Source of the DNA: an uncultured Clostridium sp.
GTDB lineage: Bacteria > Bacillota > Clostridia > TANB77 > CAG-508
DNA: 26,611 nucleotides
Direction: 5' to 3'
NCBI GenBank assembly: GCA_900553985.1
Contig: USFW01000025.1
Span: forward strand, 1 to 26,611
Part shown: one piece after another, positions 1 through 8,330 of the stretch
How positions within the stretch are numbered: position 1 is the stretch's first letter
Layout of the letters: the number at the start of each line of letters is the position of its first letter
Program-made: the position numbers and the translations under genes
Notes under the pieces: model-generated
The model's input: only the letters and a program-made list of their open reading frames with translations
The model's database searches: none
What the model was told of the DNA's origin: nothing

Positions 1-71
1 TATATTTTTCTTAAAATTTTCTTTCTATTTTTTCCCCAGATTATTTAACTCATATTGTTATTTCGCCATTT

Positions 72-1925
72 TCACTTATTTTTGCATTCTATACCATTAA
101 TTTTTATTTTTGTATCATAAGCTAATATATTTGGTAAAGTATTAAATTCTACTTTTTCACTAATTATTATATTACCATTTTCATTTGAACTATGGCTCAT
201 CATTAATTCTTCTCCATTTATTATAGCTTTTGAAAATTCTATTTCCACACTAGAAAAAGGTTCTAGCACCAAATAGTAGTAATTTGAGGATATTACAAAA
301 TAAGTTAAGCAATCATCATATAATTGTAAACCAATTATATTTTCATTTTGTTTATTATAATTGTTTCTTTTATTTGTTTTAATTAAAGCAGTTATAATTT
401 TATTTAATGTTATAGAATCTATTTTTTGATTTTCATATAAATAAGAAAGTTCACCATATATGTTTCTGTTTCCATAAAGATAATTTCTATCTGCATTTAT
501 TATGTATTGTTGTAATTTAATATTTGATAAGTCATTGTCTTCATTTACTTTAGTAAATAATTCATCGTATTCTTCTATAAAGTCCATTGCATCAATCATT
601 AAATTATCCATATCACTTTCATATACTAAATCTTCACTAAAAAATTCCTCCACTTTTTCTTTAATCATACCTACTTTTTCGTATGATATATTTTCTGCTT
701 TATTAAACAATAGTTTTAGTCCAAATAGTCTATTGGATTTATTTTTCTCTTTTTCTATCAGATAATTTTGAAAGAATTTGGAAAAATCAAATATATATGT
801 AATTTCTCCATTATCTTCTGCAACATTAGTTTCATAATAATTAGGTAAAAATTTTCTTGATAGGATGTTAAATTTTTCGAATAGACTATCAATATATTTA
901 CTGTATTTTTCGTAATGCAAATTATAATCTAAACCTATCAAATCGCAAAATTTAATTTTCATTGTTTCATTATATTTCTTGTCCATTAAATCTTCTAATT
1001 GATTTTGAGTTTCTTTAGCATTTTCTATGTTTTCATTGTCTATAATAGATTTTATCATTAATTTTTGCCCTAACAATTCGTATCCAAAATAATTAGACTT
1101 ATATTTATTAGTATTTGAATATTGAGGAAATCTTCCTTTTACAAAAGTGGCTGTATCAAAATCTATTAAATTGCCTTTTGTTGAAATGTTGCCAACAGAC
1201 CATGAACCATGCAAAAATCTATCACAGAACTTATTTGCTTCTATTTTTGCTAATTTTTCACAAAAGTTTTCAGCATCTTTTAGTGTAAATGTATCTTTAT
1301 TAATTAAGCTATTACTAATACGATATAATTCTTTGTCTTTATTTACTCTTATTTCTATACAACATGGTAAATTATAAATTTCTGCTCTAATTATGTCATC
1401 AGAGTCCAAGTATTCATCTATAAAATCAAATTTTTCTTTTGTTTCTAATATTACCAAACTTTCAAAAGTTGGAATAGCAAAATCATCTGCTAATATATTA
1501 CTAATAACTGTTTCTTTAATTGCTGCTGATAATGCATATTTACCATTACTATAAATTGATTTTGGAGATGTTGCAAGTTTTGTTTTATCTCCTTTTATAT
1601 TAAAGTTACTTCCGTAAAAATATGCTCTACCTGAACCTAAATTCCCACTTAAAGCCATTCCTGTTGGATCTAATTGTTTATCGCTAAAAGCTTTTCCTAT
1701 TATTTGCTTATTAGATTTTTCTTCATCTAAAGTTATAGAAAACATTTCACTAATTTGCCTGCTTGCTTTTTCCCATTCATATTCTTCTTCGAATATTTCT
1801 TCATATAGTTTTGGATTTATATATACTACATTGTAATTTTCTTTAGCTTTATATGCATATTGCTCACATAAGTTTTCTTCTTTAAATTCTTTTTTTATAT
1901 TTGGTATTTCATCTATATTTTTCAT
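72..1925 (-). CDS. SelO-like pseudokinase (putative protein adenylyltransferase relative), last visible gene of the operon
   Basis: 617 residues. Two blocks look like SelO/YdiU, the kinase-fold family that transfers AMP from ATP to protein side chains. The first has GSGRA at 97-101, then a Lys in IKG at 111 and a conserved AAIKE helix near 135. The second is HG at 239-240, NIS at 246-248 and IDFD at 254-257, matching the SelO pattern HG-x5-N-x-S...G..ID. In my remembered alignment the Asp just before the metal-binding Asn, the proposed catalytic base, is Gly here (245), while Asn246 and Asp255 remain. The C-terminal ~300 residues are unrecognised. It is longer than typical SelO (about 480-550). 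It starts 6 nt after the preceding radical SAM gene, with an AGG-rich ribosome site overlapping that stop, so it is translationally linked. Only 71 nt follow it, with no visible terminator, so the operon may continue. The family call is from motifs only; the substrate is unknown. Confidence 0.6.
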   Translation of the reverse strand: MKNIDEIPNIKKEFKEENLCEQYAYKAKENYNVVYINPKLYEEIFEEEYEWEKASRQISEMFSITLDEEKSNKQIIGKAFSDKQLDPTGMALSGNLGSGRAYFYGSNFNIKGDKTKLATSPKSIYSNGKYALSAAIKETVISNILADDFAIPTFESLVILETKEKFDFIDEYLDSDDIIRAEIYNLPCCIEIRVNKDKELYRISNSLINKDTFTLKDAENFCEKLAKIEANKFCDRFLHGSWSVGNISTKGNLIDFDTATFVKGRFPQYSNTNKYKSNYFGYELLGQKLMIKSIIDNENIENAKETQNQLEDLMDKKYNETMKIKFCDLIGLDYNLHYEKYSKYIDSLFEKFNILSRKFLPNYYETNVAEDNGEITYIFDFSKFFQNYLIEKEKNKSNRLFGLKLLFNKAENISYEKVGMIKEKVEEFFSEDLVYESDMDNLMIDAMDFIEEYDELFTKVNEDNDLSNIKLQQYIINADRNYLYGNRNIYGELSYLYENQKIDSITLNKIITALIKTNKRNNYNKQNENIIGLQLYDDCLTYFVISSNYYYLVLEPFSSVEIEFSKAIINGEELMMSHSSNENGNIIISEKVEFNTLPNILAYDTKIKINGIECKNK

Positions 1926-1931
1926 ATTTTC

Positions 1932-3038
1932 CTACCTTATTAAATTATTTTTCTCACACAACTTTATACAAAATTCACATCCATAGCAAGATGTTTCGCA
2001 GAAGTTTTGCTTTAAAATTCTTGTTGGAATAACCTCTCTAAAACCTACTGTGCCATATTTTCTTATAAATCTAACATATTTGTTATTATTTAAGTTTTCC
2101 AAAACTTTTGCTAAACCTATTTCAAAATAGTTACCTAAAAACAAGTCTTTATGCATATTAAATACTTCACATGGATAACAGTCCCCATTACATTTCATAA
2201 ATACTTTTGGACTTACAAATTTTCCTACTTCTATTTCAAATCTATTATCACATTCATTTATTGCATCATATACAGACATTTTATATGTTTCAATTTCTTC
2301 CTTTGCTTCACTATTTGCATTTACATAGTAAGAATCTGTTAAATATATTCTTCCAGTAGGAAACTCTCCATATTTTTCAAGGTAAATATTATATAATTTG
2401 GATAATTGAGATTCTCCATCATTATTTAGTCTTGTATGTATAATTCCAAAATTCAATTGTTCTATTGTATAATGAGTAGCCACATAATTAATTATATTAC
2501 ATATATCTTCTAAAGGAATAGTTTGTTCTCCTATTGATATTTGTAATGATGGAACAAAAAATTGATTTTTTAATAATCCTGCTTCCTCTAATTTTTCAAA
2601 ATAATACTGGGCATTATTTCCCCAAAAACCATTTGAAATTATTTTACTAACATCTAATTTATTTTCAGAATATTTCAGCATTTTACACATACTTTCAAAC
2701 TCTAAAAAAGGCTCTCCTCCAGTTATAGCAAAAGCAGGTACTCTTTGCTCATATAAATCATCAACCACTTTATACAATTCTTCTTCACTCAATTTAGTCT
2801 TTCCTATTTTAATACTGTTAGCTGACATTCCACAATCTTTACAATTACAGTTACACCTATTTGTAATCTCAAAAGTAAATTGTATTGGTTTAATTGTATT
2901 ATCTTTATTTGCTCTTTTTTCTTGCCATTTTTTAATATCTTCATAAAAAGTTTCTTTTTTTGAAGAATACTTACCTATTGTTGTATTACAAGTTTGTTCA
3001 TTTATAGATAAAAATTTTTCCATTATTTCATCTTCCAT
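1932..3038 (-). CDS. Radical SAM enzyme with cysteine-rich SPASM/Twitch-like C-terminus
   Basis: 368 residues. The radical SAM CX3CX2C motif is at Cys62, Cys66 and Cys69, with an extra Cys64. GGEPFLEF near residue 110 is the usual GGEP SAM-contacting motif. The C-terminal part has two cysteine groups, CNGDCYPC in the 280s and Cys347, 351, 354, 357 and 361, as expected of a SPASM or Twitch domain holding auxiliary iron-sulfur clusters. Enzymes with this layout often act on peptides or other large or aminated substrates (sactipeptide, PQQ and aminoglycoside pathways); which applies here is unknown. The start is set by a GAGGTGG site 7-8 nt upstream. It lies 19 nt after the GNAT gene and 6 nt before the SelO-like gene. 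No short peptide substrate gene is visible next to it, which argues mildly against a classical RiPP maturase. Confidence 0.85.
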   Translation of the reverse strand: MEDEIMEKFLSINEQTCNTTIGKYSSKKETFYEDIKKWQEKRANKDNTIKPIQFTFEITNRCNCNCKDCGMSANSIKIGKTKLSEEELYKVVDDLYEQRVPAFAITGGEPFLEFESMCKMLKYSENKLDVSKIISNGFWGNNAQYYFEKLEEAGLLKNQFFVPSLQISIGEQTIPLEDICNIINYVATHYTIEQLNFGIIHTRLNNDGESQLSKLYNIYLEKYGEFPTGRIYLTDSYYVNANSEAKEEIETYKMSVYDAINECDNRFEIEVGKFVSPKVFMKCNGDCYPCEVFNMHKDLFLGNYFEIGLAKVLENLNNNKYVRFIRKYGTVGFREVIPTRILKQNFCETSCYGCEFCIKLCEKNNLIR

Positions 3039-3057
3039 TATACTTCCACCTCACAAT

Positions 3058-3516
3058 TTACAATTCTTTTTTATACCAAAACTCATCTTCAGTTGTTTCA
3101 TATAGCCCAAATCCTCTTTTTTCATAAAATTTTATTGCTATATCAAATTCTTTAAATGTACATAGTATGATTGTTTTGTAATTTTCTTTTTTTGCAAATT
3201 CTAAAAATAAATCATAAAATTTTTTTCCAATTCCAGAATTTCTATATTTAGAATCTACATAAAAGCAATTCATTTTTATTGTTTTATCAGATTCTTGTAG
3301 AGCTCCACAAGTTCCGATAATTTTATTTTCTGAATTTAAAGCAATCCAAAATTTATTATTTCCTATTTTATATTTTTGGGCTAATTTATGCTCAAAGTAG
3401 TTATTCCATTCTGCAAAACCGAACTCCTCTGAAGTAATTTTTATAAGGAATTTTATTGCATCTTCTCTTTCCCAATAGTTACATTCTACTATTTTTATTT
3501 CACTATTTTCTAACAT
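3058..3516 (-). CDS. GNAT-family N-acetyltransferase
   Basis: 152 residues, the size of a single GNAT domain. The acetyl-CoA pyrophosphate-binding motif A is YRNSGIGKKF near residues 91-100, preceded by the beta strand with VD. A C-terminal FYEKRGF block near 130-136 is the usual GNAT motif B region. The start has a GAGGAG site 6 nt upstream and lies 13 nt after the nucleotidyltransferase-PRTase gene, in the same operon. A natural role would be acylating an amine made by the operon's decarboxylase, or protecting a toxic product, but this is inference. General GNAT functions unrelated to the pathway cannot be excluded. Confidence 0.85.
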   Translation of the reverse strand: MLENSEIKIVECNYWEREDAIKFLIKITSEEFGFAEWNNYFEHKLAQKYKIGNNKFWIALNSENKIIGTCGALQESDKTIKMNCFYVDSKYRNSGIGKKFYDLFLEFAKKENYKTIILCTFKEFDIAIKFYEKRGFGLYETTEDEFWYKKEL

Positions 3517-3529
3517 ACTATCTCCTCAA

Positions 3530-5215
3530 TTATTCTTGTTTCAACTTTCTTATGTGCCAATCACAAATATCGACAAGTGATGTATTATCATCAAAACCTA
3601 TATAATTCATTAATTTTTTAAATCCATTATCTGTTCGTGCTAATGTAATATTACCACCAATTTCTTGATAAAATTCTTTATTCATTTCCCACAATTTTAT
3701 TGATATTTCCATTTCTTTCGATGCAGAAATTGTAGCTCTAGTCTTTAAACATACATATGGCAACATATATGGAGCTCTTGCAACTTCTCCATTTGGTAGT
3801 TTAACTACTAATCCACCATTTTGAACTCCTATAATAAAATCACGAAGATCTACTATGTCAAATATTTTTTCATTTAACATACTTGCTAAAAGATATATTT
3901 GTTCAATATTAATTCTTTCTGGTAAATCACTCATAATTTCCCTTATTGTTTTTCCTGTTGCACTATCATCATCAACTAATATATAGCCTCCATCTTTTAT
4001 TTTTTCAATTTGATTTTCTATTGTATCATGTCCTATTCTTCCAATTAAAGATATATATTTTTTCTGTATATCACTTATATCAAATAGTCTACTTGTTTCT
4101 ATATCGTAAGTTCCTCTGTAATATGTATCAAGGCTTATTGTCTGTTTGCTATTTAAAACATGAGATGTTTTTTTTAACTGTTCCTGCATATCTATTGTTT
4201 TTATATCTAATTTATTGTCAAAAGCCTCATTTAGCCATAATATTAGTTGTTCTAAAAACTTTTTGTGTGCATTTTCTAATTTTTCGTTATTAACATATTC
4301 CTTATAATTTGCTAAAGGTATCATACCTTCGTTTCTTATAACATAATCCCCATCTTCTTTGCTATAATTTTGGTCTTTATATTTATATCCTTGTCTTTTT
4401 CTTATATTTCTTGAAGAATATGTGGATACTATTGACTTATTACTAATGAAAAAGTTGTTTTTTCCTTTAAATTTCTTTTTCATTTCAGTAAACTTTTCGC
4501 TATGTCCTTCTCTTTCGACACATATTCCTATTCCTTTATCTTCAAAACAATACATAAACTCTGCATTATCCCCACCAAATACATATGCGACCTGTATTTT
4601 AGGATTTACATGTTTTTTTAAATATTGTTCTAGTCTTTGTATTATATCTGTGAAATTAATATATGTTTTTACATATATTGATTCCCAAGGATCTATCATT
4701 AGCCATTCACTATCTTTGACACATTCTTGACACAAATCCAATCTTTCATAAGCATTTATCTTGTAATATGGTTTTGTTGAGACATAACTCTCGTGTGATG
4801 GAGATAAATACCCTCCAATAACATCATATCCTTCTTTTTCCAATGCTTCTTTAGCAAATTCCATCATATAGATATGCCCATCATGTATCGGGTCAAATCC
4901 TCCTGTTGTAAGTAATACTACTGGATTTTTTTTAGAATCTTTAAGTTTACTTACTGGTGTAGTAAGTAAACTTAAATTATAATAATTTAAGTCCTCTAGT
5001 TCTAACCTATCTAAAATAAATCCTGCTTTTATAACAGTATCTATATCTAAATACTTTTTATAAACTTGACTATAATATTCATCTCGTAATATTTTCCATG
5101 CTAATTTTACTTCATTAGTCTTATTTTCTATTTTACTATATGCAATATCTACATTAGCACATTTAAAATTTTTATCTAAATTTAATCTATCCCAAAGATA
5201 TTGTTGTTCACTCAT
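3530..5215 (-). CDS. Bifunctional NMNAT-like nucleotidyltransferase / type I phosphoribosyltransferase fusion
   Basis: About 561 residues from the ATG at 5215, chosen because AAGGTG sits just upstream; an in-frame start at 5245 would overlap the previous gene. Domain 1 (roughly 100-280) is an NMN/NaMN adenylyltransferase: GGFDPIHDGH at 105-114, an SP...Y...A.ER block then D.WES near 175-180, FGGDN near 213 and the C-terminal STYSSRNIR at 264-272, equivalent to the ISSTxIR motif. The middle motifs resemble eukaryotic NMNATs more than bacterial NadD. Domain 2 (roughly 360-530) carries the PRPP-binding signature VDDDSATGKT at 414-423. The first 90 residues are helical; one helix faintly recalls J-domain helix III but has no HPD. 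Together the domains could turn a free base into a mononucleotide and then an adenine dinucleotide. With NadE encoded immediately upstream, this points to an NAD or NAD-like product. The base used is unknown. Confidence 0.8.
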   Translation of the reverse strand: MSEQQYLWDRLNLDKNFKCANVDIAYSKIENKTNEVKLAWKILRDEYYSQVYKKYLDIDTVIKAGFILDRLELEDLNYYNLSLLTTPVSKLKDSKKNPVVLLTTGGFDPIHDGHIYMMEFAKEALEKEGYDVIGGYLSPSHESYVSTKPYYKINAYERLDLCQECVKDSEWLMIDPWESIYVKTYINFTDIIQRLEQYLKKHVNPKIQVAYVFGGDNAEFMYCFEDKGIGICVEREGHSEKFTEMKKKFKGKNNFFISNKSIVSTYSSRNIRKRQGYKYKDQNYSKEDGDYVIRNEGMIPLANYKEYVNNEKLENAHKKFLEQLILWLNEAFDNKLDIKTIDMQEQLKKTSHVLNSKQTISLDTYYRGTYDIETSRLFDISDIQKKYISLIGRIGHDTIENQIEKIKDGGYILVDDDSATGKTIREIMSDLPERINIEQIYLLASMLNEKIFDIVDLRDFIIGVQNGGLVVKLPNGEVARAPYMLPYVCLKTRATISASKEMEISIKLWEMNKEFYQEIGGNITLARTDNGFKKLMNYIGFDDNTSLVDICDWHIRKLKQE

Positions 5216-5229
5216 GATTGCACCTTTCT

Positions 5230-6225
5230 TTATTTTTTTAACCACTCATTCATTATTTGACAGTAATTATCCCATCCGCCTTTTACACTACTATCATATA
5301 AATCTAAATGTACAGCAGGAGATTTAGCAATATATTTATGCAAATTGTATCTATGTAAATTTTCTAAATTTCTTGCATAAAAATCAAATTGTTCTTTTGC
5401 TTTTTCATTTAAACTACTAATGAATTTTTGTTTTTCTATCTCCTCCATATTCAAATAGTTTAGATATAATTCCACAAAATCATAAGATGCACCAAAAACA
5501 GTTTCATCTGTTCTATTGTCATACATATCTCCAGTTGGTACTGCTTTTATAATACTTTCTGGTATTTCTAATTCTTCTGCCACTTGATAAACCTCTGATT
5601 TATGAATATCTGATATTATTTGAACATCAACCATTCCATCTGATGCTTTTCCTACATACCCTAAATAAGCACCTTCATCTTTATTAGTTGTACCACATAT
5701 AATTGCTCCCAATCCTGTCTGATTTAATAAACTTGATGTATAATAAAGTATGGGTGTTCTACTATAAGGAGCTAATTGACCTATTGCCCAATCTTCGCCT
5801 TTTATTTCTACTACTGGTTCTAAAATGTTTCTAATTTCATCATTAACTGTTGTTAAATCAATTATATATGGTTTAAGTTCTAACTTTTCACACAATTCTT
5901 TTCCTTTACTTGTAGCTTCACTTTGATTAGTTACTCCTGTTGATTTTAATACTGGTAATAACATAGGTATTATTCTCCTAATTGGCGAATTTGATTTTTC
6001 TGAAGCTTTTTTTATAATTCCTAATACAATTGCAGAATCAATACCTCCACTTATAGCTACTACACATGCTTTAAGTCCATATTTGTTCATATACTTATTT
6101 AACAAATTTGATTTTTGTTCTATATATTCTTTTGCATTGAATTTTCTAGTTTTTCTTATATTTTTAAGTTCATTTATAAGTTGATAATTTAATGAGTTAT
6201 CTGATTGCTCATTATATACTTTCAT
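5230..6225 (-). CDS. NadE-like ammonia-dependent NAD synthetase family amide synthase
   Basis: About 331 residues from the ATG at 6225, which overlaps the upstream stop as ATGA and has GGAAGGTGG before it. NadE makes an adenylated carboxylate with ATP and amidates it. The PP-loop SGGIDSA is at about residues 59-65. The second half has CGTTNKDE, SDGMVD, an HKSEVY segment, P.GDMYD and TDE..FGASYD, in NadE order. There is no N-terminal nitrilase domain, so ammonia would come from solution or a partner. The usual T-K-x-G-D-G region reads G-K-A-S-D-G here, which may mean an altered substrate. Its place between a radical SAM gene and the NMNAT-PRTase fusion suggests a specialised paralogue rather than the housekeeping enzyme, but nothing outside the window can be checked. 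Confidence 0.82.
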   Translation of the reverse strand: MKVYNEQSDNSLNYQLINELKNIRKTRKFNAKEYIEQKSNLLNKYMNKYGLKACVVAISGGIDSAIVLGIIKKASEKSNSPIRRIIPMLLPVLKSTGVTNQSEATSKGKELCEKLELKPYIIDLTTVNDEIRNILEPVVEIKGEDWAIGQLAPYSRTPILYYTSSLLNQTGLGAIICGTTNKDEGAYLGYVGKASDGMVDVQIISDIHKSEVYQVAEELEIPESIIKAVPTGDMYDNRTDETVFGASYDFVELYLNYLNMEEIEKQKFISSLNEKAKEQFDFYARNLENLHRYNLHKYIAKSPAVHLDLYDSSVKGGWDNYCQIMNEWLKK

Positions 6226-7097
6226 AGCAATATTCCACCTTCCATTTCCCATTCATATCTTATATGACCATCTTGAAAAAATATTAAATTTCTTGCATTG
6301 TCTGGATTTGTATCTCTAGTGTTCTTATTTAAAGGTAATGATAAGCAAATATTTTGCCCTTTTACATCATATATAGTTCCTATTCTTTCTAATTCTAGCA
6401 ATTTAGTTCCTGTTTCTTCTAAAAAGTCCTTTATTTTTAATTTTTGTTCATCAGTTAATTTATTTTCTTTAATCCATTCTTCTGCACTTTTTCTTCTAAA
6501 TTCATCATTTACTGGTCTTAATGTAACTTGTTCTACTTTATTTTCTTTTGCAAAATTTATAAACTCCTCAACCTTATCTACTGTATCCATCATATCTTTA
6601 CAACATACACAAGTAAGTCGAAGTGAAAATCCAAAACCATGTAAATATTGTATTAAATTTGGTAAATCTATATATTTATCACTATCTGGCATATATACTT
6701 TTTGATTTATTTCTGGTCTATTACTAACTACTGATATTGTTATAGTAGTCAAACCCTCATCATACCATTCTTTTAAATATTTATCATATTTTTCTTTATT
6801 AAGAGCAATTGGAATACAATTAGATTGCAACTCAATAAAAGGAAATTGAAACTCTTTTAAGTGTTTTAAATATTCTGTTATTTGCTCTGGAAAAAGTGTT
6901 GGTTCTCCTCTGCTTGTTAACATTACAGTATCAATTCCACTTCTACTAGCTAAATTTCCTGCAATTTTTAAATTTCTCCAATTTATATTTCTTTCTTTTA
7001 GGTTTTCTTGGTCTGGTTTTACACCAGAAACACAAAATGGGCATGAACAAATACACGCCTCTGTTCCTACAACCACACTAAACATTTTAAATTTCAT
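6222..7097 (-). CDS. Radical SAM enzyme (single-cluster type)
   Basis: About 291 residues. The CX3CX2C motif is at Cys15, Cys19 and Cys22 (extra Cys17), within the first 25 residues. SRGEPTLFP near residue 64 replaces the usual GGEP loop. An acidic/basic TLRPVND stretch near 195 and two vicinal cysteines (VCCKD) near 167 follow. There is no SPASM-like tail, so it probably carries only the SAM cluster. The ATG at 7097 has GAGGTG five nt upstream; a GTG at 7103 is possible but has no site of its own. It overlaps or abuts both neighbours (decarboxylase stop at 7100; NadE ATGA overlap), so all three are translationally coupled. The reaction is unknown; it could build or rearrange the base or carboxylate used by NadE and the PRTase. 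Confidence 0.85.
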   Translation of the reverse strand: MKFKMFSVVVGTEACICSCPFCVSGVKPDQENLKERNINWRNLKIAGNLASRSGIDTVMLTSRGEPTLFPEQITEYLKHLKEFQFPFIELQSNCIPIALNKEKYDKYLKEWYDEGLTTITISVVSNRPEINQKVYMPDSDKYIDLPNLIQYLHGFGFSLRLTCVCCKDMMDTVDKVEEFINFAKENKVEQVTLRPVNDEFRRKSAEEWIKENKLTDEQKLKIKDFLEETGTKLLELERIGTIYDVKGQNICLSLPLNKNTRDTNPDNARNLIFFQDGHIRYEWEMEGGILL

Positions 7098-7099
7098 AA

Positions 7100-8188
7100 T
7101 CACACCTCTATAAATACTTTCTTTAAATCATTACTATATGGCATAAAAAACTCTTCAAAATATGCTCCTACATTTTTTATGCAAAATTTTGCCCCTGTTG
7201 TCAGCTCATCTTTATATTTAGAATTAATATACATTAACCCAATCTTATCTCCACTATCTGAAGATCCTCCACACATATAAAATTCATAATCATTTATTTC
7301 ACTTTTTTCATATTCTACTTTTATTTTTTCATTATCTTTAGTTATTAAATATATTGAAAACTTTTTATTATAAAGTAAAACATCAAAAAAGCCACTATAT
7401 ATACCATTCTTAATTATTATTGTTTTTATATTTCCAACTGTATTCTTTCTAATAATTCTAGTTTCCATATCAATAGCATCTTCTACTAAATATCTTCCTA
7501 CTTCTAAAATTATTTGTTTTATATTTAATTTATTTTTAAAATCTTCAAGCATTGCTTTACTTATTTCTTTGCTTTTATTTAGTCCACCAATACTTACAAA
7601 ATTTATTCCTAAATCATTATATTTTTCTTGCATATATTTAAGTATTGTTTCTAAAACATCATTTTCTGTTTTCAAGTTATTTTGTATATAAAATGAAATA
7701 CCATAATCATTACATTTATTCTTTAAGAAGATAAATATTTTTTTACATTCCTCTAAATTTGCTCCTAAATGTGTAAATTTATCATTAAATACTTGTGTTG
7801 TTGATAGTCGAATTGCTATTTTTACTTTTGATAAATCAGCATATTTTGAAAAATTGATTACTGAGTTTAAGTTGTCAAATGTAAAAAATCTCACACCATT
7901 ATTATATAAATATTTTACAGTTTCATCTTCAGCTAATACATTTATAAAACACATTTTTAATGAATTAATATTTTCTTTTTGTAAAGTTTCAAAATGATAT
8001 ATTGAACTAATTAAAAATCCATTATTTTCTTTACTCACCTTAGTTTTCAACATTTCTATTATCATTTTATTTGAATTTGTTTTTAATGGATAATATACAT
8101 CACCTAACAAATTAAAATTATTAAAATTTTCTATTATTTTTATTTTATTAATATAAAAATTTATATTGTTTTCTTCTAAATTTATCAT
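7100..8188 (-). CDS. PLP-dependent fold-III decarboxylase (ornithine/diaminopimelate decarboxylase superfamily)
   Basis: About 362 residues. The start at 8188 is chosen because AGAGGA lies just upstream and the promoter places the transcript start near 8213, after the upstream in-frame ATG at 8239. The PLP lysine is Lys36 in YPLKTN, matching PxxAVKAN. Later motifs are an HLGA block (KFG-type), GGLN, EVGRYLVEDA (EPGR type), CGGSSDSGD near 306 (the CGxxCDxxD motif that gives catalytic Cys and substrate Asp in ODC/LysA enzymes) and VGAY near 340. The fold-III call is firm, but substrate is not: the divergent CGGSSDS loop fits neither ornithine nor diaminopimelate well. It is the first gene of the operon, so it may make the amine precursor or remove a carboxylate from an amino-acid-derived intermediate. 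Confidence 0.85.
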   Translation of the reverse strand: MINLEENNINFYINKIKIIENFNNFNLLGDVYYPLKTNSNKMIIEMLKTKVSKENNGFLISSIYHFETLQKENINSLKMCFINVLAEDETVKYLYNNGVRFFTFDNLNSVINFSKYADLSKVKIAIRLSTTQVFNDKFTHLGANLEECKKIFIFLKNKCNDYGISFYIQNNLKTENDVLETILKYMQEKYNDLGINFVSIGGLNKSKEISKAMLEDFKNKLNIKQIILEVGRYLVEDAIDMETRIIRKNTVGNIKTIIIKNGIYSGFFDVLLYNKKFSIYLITKDNEKIKVEYEKSEINDYEFYMCGGSSDSGDKIGLMYINSKYKDELTTGAKFCIKNVGAYFEEFFMPYSNDLKKVFIEV

Positions 8189-8219
8189 TATATCCTCTTC
8201 TTTTTTATGTTTCTCCTTG

Positions 8220-8248
8220 ATTATAACATTTTTTGTCAAAAAAATAAA
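8220..8248 (-). promoter_or_regulatory. Promoter of the seven-gene operon (extended -10)
   Basis: On the minus strand TGTTATAAT is an extended -10 with a perfect hexamer at 8225-8220. The -35 position 17 bp upstream is weak (TTTATT, 8248-8243) and lies inside the terminator of the DinD gene. The transcript would start near 8213, leaving a 25-nt leader before the ATG at 8188. Confidence 0.6.
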
Positions 8249-8267
8249 GTGCTATTTCTAGCACTTT
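8238..8267 (-). terminator. Intrinsic terminator after the RT-DinD operon
   Basis: Perfect 9-bp stem AAAGTGCTA/TAGCACTTT with a 4-nt loop, followed on the minus strand by A and seven T. It separates RT-DinD from the downstream biosynthetic operon, whose promoter overlaps the T-run. Confidence 0.85.
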
Positions 8268-8291
8268 CAAATTTAACTTTTTCATATTTTC

Positions 8292-8320
8292 AAATTTGTC
8301 ACACTGTGTGTGACGAATTT
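8292..8320 (-). repeat. Inverted repeat just after the DinD gene
   Basis: A 7-bp perfect stem GTCACAC/GTGTGAC with 3-nt loop, extended by five A/T pairs after one mismatch. It lies between the DinD stop and the terminator. No T-run follows, so it is more likely an mRNA 3' structure or protein site than a second terminator. Confidence 0.5.
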
Positions 8321-8330
8321 ATATTATCTT

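Noticed and set aside
3946..4730. Plus-strand hydrophobic ORFs inside the operon
   Set aside because: Artefacts of AT-rich DNA: antisense to well-supported genes, no ribosome site.
1932..7097. Classical RiPP cluster (radical SAM plus precursor peptide)
   Set aside because: No short precursor-like ORF with a ribosome site and no peptide exporter is visible between the genes; a precursor outside the window cannot be excluded.
8189..8239. Upstream in-frame ATG for the PLP decarboxylase at 8239
   Set aside because: It lies before the predicted transcription start (about 8213) and inside the terminator T-run; the ATG at 8188 has its own ribosome site.
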